Origin: Hyphomonadaceae bacterium UBA1001
Lineage (GTDB): Bacteria; Pseudomonadota; Alphaproteobacteria; Caulobacterales; Aquidulcibacteraceae
Reading direction: 5' to 3'
NCBI GenBank assembly: GCA_002291875.1
Contig: DBAV01000229.1
Span: 1-34,553 of the forward strand
Length of the DNA: 34,553 nucleotides
The notes under the pieces are model-generated. The model was not told where the DNA came from and searched no databases. It saw only the letters and a list, made by a program, of their open reading frames with translations. This document shows positions 1 to 9,100 of the stretch, one piece after another. Positions within the stretch are counted from its first letter, which is position 1; every line of letters starts with the position of its first letter. The translations under genes were made by a program, and so were the position numbers.

Positions 1-1
1 G

Positions 2-307
2 CGCATCGCCATCGCCCGCGCCCTGATCCGCCCCGCGCCGATCCTGCTGCTGGACGAGGCGACCTCGGCGCTGGATGCCGAGAACGAGGCCGCAGTGCAG
101 GCCGCTCTGGCCGAGGCCCGTCGGGGGCGGACCACGCTGGTGATCGCGCACCGGCTGGCCACCGTGCTGGAAGCCGACCGCATCCTGGTGCTCGACGCAG
201 GACGCGTCGTCGAGGAAGGCACCCATGCCGACCTGATCGACCGCGGCGGGCTTTACGCGCGCTTCGCAGCGCTGCAGTTCGACCGCGCACACCTGCCCAC
301 GGAGTGA
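2..307 (+). CDS. ABC exporter, C-terminal ATPase end (partial, 5' cut)
   Basis: The window opens inside this gene; only the last 101 residues are present. They are the end of an ABC nucleotide-binding domain: the RIAIARAL stretch that follows the signature motif, Walker B with catalytic Glu (ILLLDEATSALD), the D-loop, and the H-loop His in VIAHRLATV. The end, EEGTHADLI followed by GGLYARFAALQF, is typical of MsbA/HlyB-type exporters with a fused membrane domain, so the missing part should be a six-helix domain and the Walker A half. The substrate cannot be inferred. The stop is 3 nt before the next start and the last codons (GGAG) supply its ribosome binding site, so the two genes are translationally coupled. 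Confidence 0.9.
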   Translation, partial: RIAIARALIRPAPILLLDEATSALDAENEAAVQAALAEARRGRTTLVIAHRLATVLEADRILVLDAGRVVEEGTHADLIDRGGLYARFAALQFDRAHLPTE

Positions 308-310
308 CCC

Positions 311-1549
311 TTGGCCCGCTCGCCAAACGACCGCCCGCCTCGCACGTCACGCCCCCGCAAGGACGGGGGTAAACCGGGGTCAGTCCGCCCCGGCGGCGCG
401 CCTGCCGTGCTGCGCAAGGATGACCGGTTCGCCGGCGTCTTCATCGTGGCCGGTGTTCTGGGTCTGGCGCTGGCCGGAACCTGGGGATGGGGCCTGGCGC
501 GCGATGTCGGCATGCTGACCGAGGTGAATGACCGCCCCCTGCAATGCCGCAATGTCACGGGCTTTCAGGGTTTTACCGAGGACGTCGCCGTCGACCGCGA
601 GCGAGGCCTGGTGTTCGTGTCGCAGTCCTGGCTGGACCGGGCACCCCAGCCGCGCGGCCAGGTCTCGGTGCTGCGGCTGACCGATCTGGCCGGCGCACAG
701 GTCGAGGCCCTCGATGCGACGCGCGCGACACCGGCCGACCTGCGACCGCTGGGGCTGGGCCTGTGGAAGGGCGCGGACGGCGCGCGTCGGCTGTTCGTCG
801 TGTCGGCCGGCACCGAGGCGCTGGGGGCGGCGGTCGAACTCTATGGTGTCGATGCGGACGGCCGGCTGACGCATGTGCGCAGCGTGCGCGACCCGCTGTT
901 CGTGCGGCTGAACGATGTGGTCCCGACCGGGCCGGAAAGCTTTTACGTCACCCAGGACGGCGCCGCTCCGCGTGGCAGCACGGCCGCGCTGGTCGAACTT
1001 GCCAACCGCAGCGGCACCGGCCGGGTGATCGAGTGGACCGGCACCGCCGCCAGAGTCGTTGCCGATGGTCTGGTGCTGGCCAATGGCATTGCCCTCTCGG
1101 CCGACGGACGGCGCGTCTTCGTGTCCGAGACGCTGGGCCGCGCCATGCGGTTCTATGCACGCGATCCGGCGACCGGCGCATTCGTCGATGACGGGCGTAT
1201 CCAGCTGCCCACCGGATTGGACAATCTGGACGTCGATCCGGCCGGCGTGATCTGGGCCGGAGCCCATCCCAGGCTGATGACGCTGGGCGAGGCGCTCGAC
1301 CCCGCTCGCGAAGGCAGTCCGATCGTGCCCTCGCAGGTCCTGTGGTTCGATCCCGGCACGGGTGAGGGGCCGCGACGCGTCAACGAGGCCATGTCCTCGC
1401 CCGATGGAGCCCCCATTCCGGGCGTTTCGGTTGCCGTGCGGGTGGGCAACGACCTCTTGCTGGGATCGGTCGTTTCGCCCCAGCTTTCGATCTGCCCCCT
1501 GCCCGCCGATCGCACCCCCGAAGGCACGCCCCTGCCGCCTCGCCCCTAG
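311..1549 (+). CDS. Membrane-anchored paraoxonase/SMP-30-fold protein
   Basis: A 412-aa six-bladed propeller protein of the paraoxonase (PON)/strictosidine-synthase/SMP-30 group. The TTG start follows GGAG by 6 nt. Residues 1-40 are basic and disordered and 41-63 form one membrane segment, so the propeller is probably anchored at the inner membrane facing the periplasm. The PON calcium-ligand pattern is visible: Glu90-Asp91 (GFTEDVAV), Asn201-Asp202 (RLNDVV), Asn258 (LANGIALSADG), Asp304-Asn305 (LDNLDVDP) and His319. Cys79 and Cys395 sit where PON1 has its N-to-C-terminal disulfide. The positions matching the PON1 His115/His134 dyad read Leu147 and Ala166 (PLG, VVSAG), so classical lactonase/arylesterase activity is doubtful. 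It is coupled to the ABC exporter upstream. The fold is well supported; the substrate is unknown. Confidence 0.8.
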   Translation: MARSPNDRPPRTSRPRKDGGKPGSVRPGGAPAVLRKDDRFAGVFIVAGVLGLALAGTWGWGLARDVGMLTEVNDRPLQCRNVTGFQGFTEDVAVDRERGLVFVSQSWLDRAPQPRGQVSVLRLTDLAGAQVEALDATRATPADLRPLGLGLWKGADGARRLFVVSAGTEALGAAVELYGVDADGRLTHVRSVRDPLFVRLNDVVPTGPESFYVTQDGAAPRGSTAALVELANRSGTGRVIEWTGTAARVVADGLVLANGIALSADGRRVFVSETLGRAMRFYARDPATGAFVDDGRIQLPTGLDNLDVDPAGVIWAGAHPRLMTLGEALDPAREGSPIVPSQVLWFDPGTGEGPRRVNEAMSSPDGAPIPGVSVAVRVGNDLLLGSVVSPQLSICPLPADRTPEGTPLPPRP

Positions 1550-1568
1550 GCAGGCGCGCCCGGGCCGT

Positions 1569-2213
1569 TCAGGACAGCAGCCAGCCGCGAAGGGCCAGGG
1601 TCATCGCGCGGGTGAATTCGCCCGCGACCTCGTCGGCGGTCCGCCCATCATAGAGCAGGGCCCGAAAGCGGGCATGATAGACATCCAGGATCAGCCCGGT
1701 CAGCACCGGCCGGTCCACCGATGCGGCCACCTCACCGTCCTCGACCGCCTCCTCGATCAACCGCATCAGGAGGGCGACATGCCCCCGCAGCAGGGCGCGG
1801 AACACGCGCTCGGCCTCCGGCGAACGTATCCACGACACCGAAAGCCCACGGCGGATCAGGTCGGGCCGCGCCGCGTGGAAGCGGTATCCGACCAGCACCA
1901 CCTCGTGCAGGCGTTCGATCAGGGGCCGACCGCGGCACGCCTCGGCAGCCGCCACCATCATCGGCAGTTCGCGCTCCAGGTCCGCGATCAGCACCTCGTT
2001 GAACAGGTCGGCCTTCGAGCGATGGTTCAGAAGCACCGTTCCGGCCGCCACCCCGGCGGCCTCGGCAATCATCTTGATGGTGACTTCGTCGAATGCGGTG
2101 GTGTCGAACAGTGCACGCGCCGCGGCGACCACCCGCGCCCGGGTCTGAAGCTTGCGCACCTCACGGATGCCAGGCGCCTCGGCACGGCTCAATTCCGGCC
2201 GCACCCGCCTCAT
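1569..2213 (-). CDS. TetR-family regulator (second of a tandem pair)
   Basis: 214 aa with an N-terminal TetR HTH at about residues 25-71. The recognition region VTIKMIAEAAGVAAGTV then SKADLF is the family hallmark; the usual aromatic after GTV is Leu here. The remaining roughly 140 residues are a helical ligand-binding/dimerisation domain with no recognisable ligand specificity. The ATG overlaps the stop of the preceding TetR gene (ATGA) and has no clear Shine-Dalgarno of its own, so it is probably translated by coupling. It is convergent with the paraoxonase-fold gene, 19 nt away. Two TetR proteins in one operon may hetero-interact or answer related ligands; their targets are not evident from the neighbours. 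Confidence 0.85.
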   Translation of the reverse strand: MRRVRPELSRAEAPGIREVRKLQTRARVVAAARALFDTTAFDEVTIKMIAEAAGVAAGTVLLNHRSKADLFNEVLIADLERELPMMVAAAEACRGRPLIERLHEVVLVGYRFHAARPDLIRRGLSVSWIRSPEAERVFRALLRGHVALLMRLIEEAVEDGEVAASVDRPVLTGLILDVYHARFRALLYDGRTADEVAGEFTRAMTLALRGWLLS

Positions 2214-2857
2214 GGCGCGATGGCCAGGGGCTGGCGTTCAGGCGCGCGGGCACCCTGCAGCACCAGTTCCACCTGACGCGCCAGCCGCCGCAGCGTCTCT
2301 TCGTTGTCGACGCGCTCATAGATGGCGCCGCGATAGTTCGCGATGTGCAGCTCGTTCAGCATCTGCACGAAGGTGCGCAGGTCCAGGTCGGGCCGAAGTT
2401 CGCCGCGGCGGATGCATTCCAGGGTCAACTCGCCGATCACGGCCAGGGCCTCGCCCATCGCCTCGCGATAGCGCGCCTCAAGTTCGGGGGGCACGGTCCA
2501 GGCCGAGGCGATGATCCAGCGGGTAATGCCGTGCTGGTGGGACTGGTGGGCATATTGCAGGCGCGCTGCGGCGATCAGGCGACGCACAAAGGGCTGGTCG
2601 CGGGTTTCGGCGATGGCCGAGCGCATCAACGGCACCTGGGCGCGGATGTCCTCGCAGGCGATGTGCACCAGAAGGTCGGCCTTGGAGTCAAAGCCGATGA
2701 ACACCGTACCGACCGCGACCTCGGCTTCCTCGGCGATCTGCTTGATCGTGACCGCATCGAAACCGTCGCGCAGGAACAGGCGCCGTGCAGCAGACAATAC
2801 CCGGTCTCGGGTCACAGCCTTCTGCTGGCCGCGCGACAGTCTGTTCTTGCCGGTCAC
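2210..2857 (-). CDS. TetR-family regulator (first of a tandem pair)
   Basis: 215 aa from a GTG start preceded by an AGGTGAC-like ribosome site. The frame stays open upstream to 3193, but that part reads as low-quality sequence and contains no ATG; the TetR fold begins normally from this GTG. The HTH is at residues 36-56 (VTIKQIAEEAEVAVGTVF) followed by SKADLL, closely resembling the downstream TetR, which suggests an old tandem duplication. The C-terminal domain is unassigned. Two TGAACG half-sites lie 18-37 nt before the start, just downstream of a promoter-like sequence, so autoregulation is likely. The operon is this gene followed by the overlapping TetR. Confidence 0.85.
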   Translation of the reverse strand: MTGKNRLSRGQQKAVTRDRVLSAARRLFLRDGFDAVTIKQIAEEAEVAVGTVFIGFDSKADLLVHIACEDIRAQVPLMRSAIAETRDQPFVRRLIAAARLQYAHQSHQHGITRWIIASAWTVPPELEARYREAMGEALAVIGELTLECIRRGELRPDLDLRTFVQMLNELHIANYRGAIYERVDNEETLRRLARQVELVLQGARAPERQPLAIAP

Positions 2858-2872
2858 GTCACCTGTCCCCCG

Positions 2873-2923
2873 CAGTGAACGTATTCGCTGAACGCACTCT
2901 AGCAGGATTTTGCCGGCCGATAA
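2873..2923 (-). promoter_or_regulatory. Probable TetR-operon promoter with two TGAACG half-sites
   Basis: Read leftward, TTATCG (2923-2918), a 16-nt spacer and TAGAGT (2901-2896) form a modest -35/-10 pair. Directly downstream lie two copies of CGTTCA (plus strand TGAACG at 2876-2881 and 2889-2894), 13 nt apart in the same orientation. The site sits just before the GTG of the first TetR gene and shares a 10-mer with the palindromic site at 3173-3187, so autorepression by one or both TetR proteins is a reasonable inference. The promoter boxes are weak matches. Confidence 0.4.
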
Positions 2924-2966
2924 GCGCTTGCGCACACGATTTGCCTGAATCGGCTGAGGAAAGGGC

Positions 2967-2992
2967 GCTGCCGGGTCTTGCGACCCGGCAGC
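2967..2992 (-). terminator. Strong hairpin, possible leftward terminator
   Basis: GCTGCCGGGTC (2967-2977), loop TTGC, GACCCGGCAGC (2982-2992) make a perfect 11-bp stem. Read leftward it is followed by GCCCTTTCC, a weak T-tract; rightward there is none. It could end transcription coming from the RarD gene or from the promoter at 3165-3193, or act as an attenuator in the TetR leader. The hairpin is certain; its function is inferred. Confidence 0.45.
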
Positions 2993-3164
2993 AAGGTGCA
3001 CGGCCTTGGCCCGCCAGAGAGGGACGGAATTGGCGGGATGAGAACCGTGGGGCGGAAACAGCACGCGCTGCGCGGCGCGCCGTGCGGCGCCGCGTTCGCA
3101 GATGGGATGTGTTCGGACAGGCCGGTGGCCTTGCGTCGCGGGCACGAACCGTCGATGCGCGATT

Positions 3165-3193
3165 GATGTACTACGTTCAGTGAACGTGTTCAA
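3165..3193 (-). promoter_or_regulatory. Promoter-like site with a palindromic operator in its spacer
   Basis: Plus-strand ACGTTCA-G-TGAACGT (3173-3187) is a perfect 7+7 palindrome, and a further GTTCA follows at 3188-3192. Read leftward, TTGAAC (3193-3188), a 17-nt spacer and TACATC (3170-3165) form a promoter-like pair with the palindrome filling the spacer, the usual geometry for TetR-type repression. Transcription would run toward the TetR genes, about 300 nt away, through the hairpin at 2967-2992. The palindrome is certain; the promoter and its regulator are inferred. Confidence 0.45.
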
Positions 3194-3255
3194 TCAGCTT
3201 GTGTGCAATGTTTTGGGTTGGTCGGCAGCGGCCGTACCGCGGCGCCCGCGAAGCC

Positions 3256-4158
3256 TTAAGAGGGCTGGGCCTTGGCGGCCCGATCGGCAAGCACCGCGTC
3301 GGCCAGATAGACCGCCACCCCGACCCAGATCAGCGCAAAGCTGGCCAGCCGCCCTGCGTCGACCGGCTCGCCCAGGGCGACGCCGGTCGAAAACTGCAGG
3401 GTGGGCGCCAGGAATTGCAGCAGGCCCAGCGTAGCGAACCGCACGCGCTGGGCAGCCATCGCGAACAGGATCAGCGGGATGGCGGTTGCAGGCCCGGTCA
3501 GCACCAGCATCACCGTCTCCAGCGGCAGGGTGCCGAACTGCAGGCCCGGCCCCGCCAGCGCCAGCCACGCCAGCAGCAACGCTGCCACCGGGGCCAACAG
3601 CACCACCTCGGCCGCAAAGCCCGTCGAGCCGCTGACGGGCATCAGGCGGCGCGTATACCCATAGGCCGCGAAGGACGCGCACAGCGCCAGCGCCACCCAT
3701 GGGACACCCCCGATGGCCCAGGCCTGCATCGCCACCCCGGCCGCCGCCAACGCAAACGCCAGCAGCTGACCGCGTCGAAGCCGCTCGCCCAGCAGAAACA
3801 CGCCGAGCGCGGCATTGACCAGCGGATTGAGAAAATAGCCAAGGCTGGCCTCGACAATGCGCGCCTCTGCCACCGCCCAGACATAAAGCGCCCAGTTGAA
3901 TCCGATCAGCAGGGCCGAACCGGTCAGAAGGGCCGCGATGCGCGGCGAGCGCAGGGCCTTCCAGACACTGGCGGTCTCTTTCTGGACCGCGAGGATCATG
4001 AAGGCCGCCGGTACCGACCAGATGATCCGCCAGCCCAGGATTTCGACCGGGGCCACCTTGGCCAGGGCGTGCAGGAACAGCGGCAGCAGGCCCCACATCC
4101 CATACGCGCCGATGCCCGACAGCACCCCCTCGCGCACCCGTTCGCGTTCGTCCGCCAA
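3256..4158 (-). CDS. rarD: RarD-type EamA-family permease
   Basis: 300 aa from a TTG start with an excellent AGGAGG site 7 nt upstream; this gives the normal RarD length, while the longer open frame from 4257 adds 33 poorly ordered residues. There are about ten hydrophobic segments in two EamA repeats. RarD hallmarks are AYGMWGLLPLFLHAL at the start and GWRIIWSVP near residue 40, then FNWALYVWAV and a late LGLLQFLAPTLQF stretch. RarD proteins are inner-membrane drug/metabolite-superfamily carriers; the name comes from chloramphenicol sensitivity, and the natural substrate is not settled. The gene is divergent from tamA, with 146 nt between the starts. Confidence 0.88.
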   Translation of the reverse strand: MADERERVREGVLSGIGAYGMWGLLPLFLHALAKVAPVEILGWRIIWSVPAAFMILAVQKETASVWKALRSPRIAALLTGSALLIGFNWALYVWAVAEARIVEASLGYFLNPLVNAALGVFLLGERLRRGQLLAFALAAAGVAMQAWAIGGVPWVALALCASFAAYGYTRRLMPVSGSTGFAAEVVLLAPVAALLLAWLALAGPGLQFGTLPLETVMLVLTGPATAIPLILFAMAAQRVRFATLGLLQFLAPTLQFSTGVALGEPVDAGRLASFALIWVGVAVYLADAVLADRAAKAQPS

Positions 4159-4304
4159 ATACGCGCCCTCCTGAGGGCTTCCATACGCCGCGTTCTGCGG
4201 CTTGCATCGGTGATCACGCAGACAATTTCGGCGCGAGATGCGCAGCACCGGTCGCAACCATGCCGGCCAGTGTTCGTTAAGCGTGCTGGCCTAAGAAAGA
4301 GCCC

Positions 4305-6137
4305 ATGTCGCGCTCTGTCCCGCGCTTGCCGCACACCAGCCGAACCCGCTGGGCTCCGGTGCTTGTCACCGCGGGCCTGCTTTGGCTTGCCGCGGCGCCG
4401 GCAGCATTGGCGCGCCCTGTTGCGGAAGTGGTGGGCATCGACGACGACGCCCTGCGTCAGCGCGTCGAGGCGGTCATCCCACAAGAGGCCGACCCGCCGC
4501 GCAACCGCTTCGAAGCCGAGCGCCGGGCCGAGCGCGCCGCCGAACGCATCCTGGCCGTCCTGCGCAGCGAGGGCCACTATGCCGCAACCGTCCTGACCGA
4601 AACCCAGCCCGAAGACGCTGCATCAGAGGATGACGCCGCCGCCCCGACGGCGGTGGCGCGGGTTCACGTCGATCCGGGTCCCCGTTTCACCATAGCGGCC
4701 CCCGACATCGTGTGGGACGGGCCCGTGCCACCCGATGTTGAGGCACGCGCCGGGGCGGCGCTGGGCCTTGCCCCCGGATCGGAAGGGCGCGCCGTACACA
4801 TCGTCGCTGCCGAAGGCCGGGCCCTGGGCGAGGTACGTGCGGCGGGCCATGCCGATGCGGCCCTATTGCCGCGCACGGTCGTGGTGGACCATGCCGCGCG
4901 TACGGTGACCCCGACCTTCCGTATGGCCGCCGGCCCTGCGGCGCGCCTGGGCCCGGTAATCATGCAGACCGCCGGACGCACCCGGCCCGACTATGTGCGT
5001 TCCCTTGCCGAATGGCGCCAGGGCGACCCCTTTGAACCGGAAAAGCTGGCGCGGCTGGAGGACAACCTTCTGGAAACCGGCGTCTATGACGCCGTGACCG
5101 TGACCCTTGCGCCGCTGGACGCCCAGGGGCTGCGACCGGTCATGGTGACGCTGACGCCTCGTGGCACGCGCGACCTCGAGGCCGAACTGGCCTATTCCAC
5201 CACTGACGGCTTCGGCGCGAGGGCCACGCTGACGCGGTATGACCGCTTTGGCCGGGCCGATACCCAGACCCTGGGCGTGACGCTCTCGCAGCGGGATCGC
5301 GAGATCGACGCACAGATCACCCTGCCGCACTGGAGAAGGCCAGGTCGCACGCTGACGGTGGGGGCCGACCTGTTCCAGCGCGAAACCGATGCCTTCGACA
5401 CGTTGGGCGGGACCCTGACGGCTGGCTTCCAGCGCCGCGAGAATGCACGCAACTTCTACACGCTGGGCGTCGAGGCCGGCTTTGCGCGCACCGCCGAACC
5501 CAGCCTGGTCACACCCGGCCTTCAGGTCGAGCGCGACGACGCCCTGCTGGCGGCAAATGCCGGGGTCGTGCTGGACCGTTCGGATCGGGCCTTCGATCCT
5601 CGGCAGGGCTGGCGCGTGGACGCCGCCCTCTCGCCGACGGTGATTTCAGGCGAGCGCACGACCGCATGGGCGGGCCTGCGGGGCCAGGCAACGGGCTATT
5701 GGCCTGCCACCGACCGCACCGTGCTGGCGGGCCGGCTGCGCGCCGCGTCCCTGCTGGGCGCGGACATCGAGGCCATCCCCTCGAGCCGTCGCCTGTTCGC
5801 CGGCGGCGGTGGCTCGGTCCGCGGGTTCGGCTTCCAGGAGGTGGGGCCACGGCTGCCGGACGGTCGCCCCGCCGGCGGCCAGCACCTGGCCGAAGCCTCG
5901 GTCGAGGTCAGGCAGGGCATCACCGACACCATCGGCGTGGTGGCCTTCGTGGACGCTGGCTGGGTGGGGAATGACGCGGCCCTGGCGCGCGGAGATACCG
6001 GTGTGGGGGCTGGGCTCGGCGTGCGATATGACCTGGGCTTCGCGCCGATCCGTTTCGACATCGCGGTGCCGATTTCGGGCAATCCTGGCGGCGGCACGCC
6101 CGTACAGGTCTATCTGTCCGTGGGGCAGGCATTTTGA
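4305..6137 (+). CDS. tamA: TamA, outer-membrane Omp85-family assembly factor
   Basis: 610 aa. A signal peptide occupies about residues 1-36 (hydrophobic core 17-34, cleavage after ALA). POTRA-like periplasmic repeats fill about 40-270, and a 16-strand surface-antigen/Omp85 barrel about 280-610, including the GGxxSVRGF-type motif (GGGGSVRGFGF, the L6 loop motif) and a C-terminal Phe typical of the outer-membrane insertion signal. TamA works with TamB in the envelope, helping insert some outer-membrane proteins; TamB-type proteins also contribute to phospholipid transport. The stop overlaps the tamB start (TTGA), so the two are one transcription unit. The ribosome site (AAGAAAGAG) is weak. Confidence 0.92.
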   Translation: MSRSVPRLPHTSRTRWAPVLVTAGLLWLAAAPAALARPVAEVVGIDDDALRQRVEAVIPQEADPPRNRFEAERRAERAAERILAVLRSEGHYAATVLTETQPEDAASEDDAAAPTAVARVHVDPGPRFTIAAPDIVWDGPVPPDVEARAGAALGLAPGSEGRAVHIVAAEGRALGEVRAAGHADAALLPRTVVVDHAARTVTPTFRMAAGPAARLGPVIMQTAGRTRPDYVRSLAEWRQGDPFEPEKLARLEDNLLETGVYDAVTVTLAPLDAQGLRPVMVTLTPRGTRDLEAELAYSTTDGFGARATLTRYDRFGRADTQTLGVTLSQRDREIDAQITLPHWRRPGRTLTVGADLFQRETDAFDTLGGTLTAGFQRRENARNFYTLGVEAGFARTAEPSLVTPGLQVERDDALLAANAGVVLDRSDRAFDPRQGWRVDAALSPTVISGERTTAWAGLRGQATGYWPATDRTVLAGRLRAASLLGADIEAIPSSRRLFAGGGGSVRGFGFQEVGPRLPDGRPAGGQHLAEASVEVRQGITDTIGVVAFVDAGWVGNDAALARGDTGVGAGLGVRYDLGFAPIRFDIAVPISGNPGGGTPVQVYLSVGQAF

Positions 6138-9100
6138 GCAGCGAGCCCCCACCCGTTGCCCCTGACACCCCGCGCCGGGGCGGCTGGTTGCGCCCCGCAC
6201 TGCTGGGCGTGGGCGCGGTCATCGCACTGGTCGGCCTTGGGCTGGTGGGCGCGAGGCTGGCCGTCGATACCGACCAGGGGCGCGGTCTGCTTGAAAGCGG
6301 ACTAGACGGCATGAAGGTCGGACGGTTCGGCACGCTGGATGTCGAGGGCGTTGCCGGCGACCCCTTGCGCAGCGTGCGCGTCGATCGGCTGACACTCTCG
6401 GATGAAGCCGGTGTCTGGCTGGTGGTCGAGGACGCCGCGCTCGACTGGTCATGGCGCAACCTTTTCCAGCGCACCTTCGATGCCAGCCGCATCGCCTTTG
6501 GCCGCGCGCATGTGCTGCGTATCCCGGTGCTGGGCGAGGCAGGACCGGAACAGCCGCTTCCTCTGACGATCCGGATCGGCGCGCTGGAGGGGCGGATCGT
6601 CACCGAGCCTGCCGTGACCCGCGTGGCAGGTGACTGGCGGGTGGGAGGACGCCTCGCGGCGGAACGCGACGGGCGGCTGGACATCGACCTGGGGCTGCAG
6701 TCGCTGCTGCATGCCGGTGACCGCATCAGCGCCCGCGGCCGCTGGACACCGGAAACAGGCGGTGCCGTCACACTGGAGGGCAATGAGAGCACGGGGCAGG
6801 CACTGCGCGGCCTGTTGGGACTGTCACTGGACCAGCCGCTGACCGTGGACGCCTCGATGGACGGCACGCCCGCCCAGGGCCGCGCCGTCCTGTCGGTCCG
6901 CAGCGGCGCCAGCGAGGTGGCGACCGGCGATGGTGTATGGTCAGAGGCCGGCGGGAGACTGGAAGGGCGGCTTGATCCGCGCCTGTCCGACCGCCTGCTC
7001 GGCCTTCGCGAGATCCTGGGCGAGCGGGTCGATGTTGGCGCGGACTGGACCCCCCCGCGCGAGGGTCGCACCATCCTTGCGGTCCGTATGGTGTCGGCCG
7101 GGCTTCGCGTGGATGCCAACGGGCCGGTTTCGCTCGAGGCGCGTCGGACGCTGGCGCCGCTGGAGACGAGCATCCGTGCGCCGGCCCTTGATGCGATTGT
7201 TCCCGGCGATGACGTCGCCATCGGTGCGGGCTCGTTCGATGGGACGCTGGTCGGCGGCTTCGAGGATTGGGTGCTGGACGGCACGCTGGCTCTGACGCGG
7301 GTCGGACTGCCCGATCTGCGGCTGGACGGGCTCAGCGGACCTGCCAAGGTGTCACGCGATGCCCAGGGCGCGCTGCGGTTCGAGGGCGATCTCGACGCGT
7401 TGGGTGTGCGCGGTTCGGGCCTTGCGGGCCGATGGCTGGGCCCGCGCCCCGAGCTGGCCTTTGCCGGAGGGCGCGCGACCGACGGCACCGTCCTGCTCGA
7501 CAGCTTGAGCGTCCGCGGCGCCGAGGCGCGCCTCGACGGTCGGGGACGGCGCGAGGCCGGCGGCGCGCTGGGGTTCGATGGAACGCTGACGCTGGACAGC
7601 CTGACATCGGTGTCGGCCCGCACGCGCGGCGGCTTTGACGCCCGGTTCTGGCTTGACCAGGCGGGCAGCGACCGCCCGTGGACATTCCGCATCGATGGAC
7701 GGGGCCAACGGTTCGCCACCGGCTTGGCCGAGGCCGACCGCCTGCTGGGCCCGGCGCCCACCCTGCAGGCCAGCGGCCAGTGGGTGGGTGGCAGCCTGCG
7801 CATCGCCGACGCGCGGCTGGACGGTCGAGCACTGCGGGTGCGAAGCGCCGGCGCGGTGATCGGCGCACGGACGCTGGCCGTGCCCCTGTCCTGGAGTGCG
7901 GACGGCCCGATCCCGCTGGGCCCGGTCGAGATTGCCGGCACGCTGGCGGGACAGGGACGCCTCGACGGCGCCCTTGCATCGCCCACGCTGACGCTGGGCG
8001 GGGACATCGGGAGGCTGGACCTGCCGCAGCTGACACTGTCTCCGGCGCGGTTCGACCTGACCACGCGTCTGGGGCAGGACCCGTTCGATGCCGAGGTGCG
8101 CCTGGCCGGCGTGTCGCCGCAGGGCACGGTTACGGCGCGCGCTGATGTCCGCCTTGCCGGAAACACCATTGCGCTTCGGGACATCGCCGTTTCCGGGGCC
8201 GGCATCGACATTGCCGGCGCGGCCTCGGTGCGGGGCAATGCCCCCGCCAGCGCCGACCTGCGGGTCTCGATCGGTCCGGGGGCCCTTTTGGCGGCAGGGA
8301 CAGTGTCAGGCACCGCGCGCATCACCGAAACGCCCGGCGGGGCGGTGGCTCAGATCGCGCTCAGCGGCACCAATGTCACCCCGCGCGCGGGGGGGCTGGT
8401 GTTCGAGGCACTGGCCGTGCGCGGGGCCGGCAATCTGGAGCGCATGCCTTTCACCACCACCCTGCGCCTGCGGGACCCCATGGCGGCAAGCTTCGAGGGC
8501 AATGGTGTGCTGGAAGCCGGCGGCGCGCTCACGCGGGTCACGCTGTCGGGGGCTGGCACCGCCAATGCCGCGCGCTTTTCCACCCGCTCGCCGCTGCTGC
8601 TCGAGCTGGCCGATGGCGCAACCACCGTGACCGGCGATCTGGATGTCGGCGCGGGCCAGCGCGCCGGACAGCTGGCCTTCACCGCCACCAATGCGGCCCG
8701 GCGGTTCACCGCACGCGCGCGCTTCGCCGACCTGCCCTTGCGCCTGGCCGCCGAGGAGCTGACGGGCAGCGTCAGCGGAGAGGCCGCCCTGGACGGCAGC
8801 GGCGGCCCGCTTGCGGGCACTCTGACCGCGCGCCTCGATGATGTGCGGGCACGCGGCACCGCGCGCGATCTGGCCGTGGACACCTTGATCGAAGGGCGAC
8901 TTGCCAGAGACACGCTCACGGTCAACGCGCGCACCCAGGAAGCTGCCGGCCTGGCGGGATTCGTCGATCTGGCCCTTCCGGTCCAGTCCTCGACCAACCC
9001 GCTGCGCCTGGCGGTGGCCACGGCCGGACCCTTGCGCGGCACGTTCGACCTGCGCGGCGAAATCCGCGCGGTTGCCGACCTTGTTTTCGCGGGCCAGCGC

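Larger units (their letters stand above)
2858..3255. other. 398-nt non-coding, operator-rich gap
   Basis: There is no convincing gene between the end of the RarD gene and the first TetR gene. The minus strand has no ATG here, and the plus-strand frames look like random GC-rich sequence. The gap holds two promoter-like sites that share the 10-mer CAGTGAACGT (2873-2882 and 3178-3187) and, between them, a hairpin with a perfect 11-bp stem (2967-2992). The separate entries describe these. The right-hand promoter may drive a short untranslated RNA or a long leader for the TetR operon. Confidence 0.5.

Noticed and set aside
2858..3193. N-terminal extension of the first TetR protein up to 3193
   Set aside because: No ATG, would start inside the palindromic operator, and the extra 112 residues look non-coding; the GTG at 2857 has a ribosome site.
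5920..8325. Very long open frame (801 codons) antisense to tamA/tamB
   Set aside because: Ser/Arg/Pro-rich composition, no domain, fully opposite to strongly supported TamA/TamB coding; a high-GC shadow.
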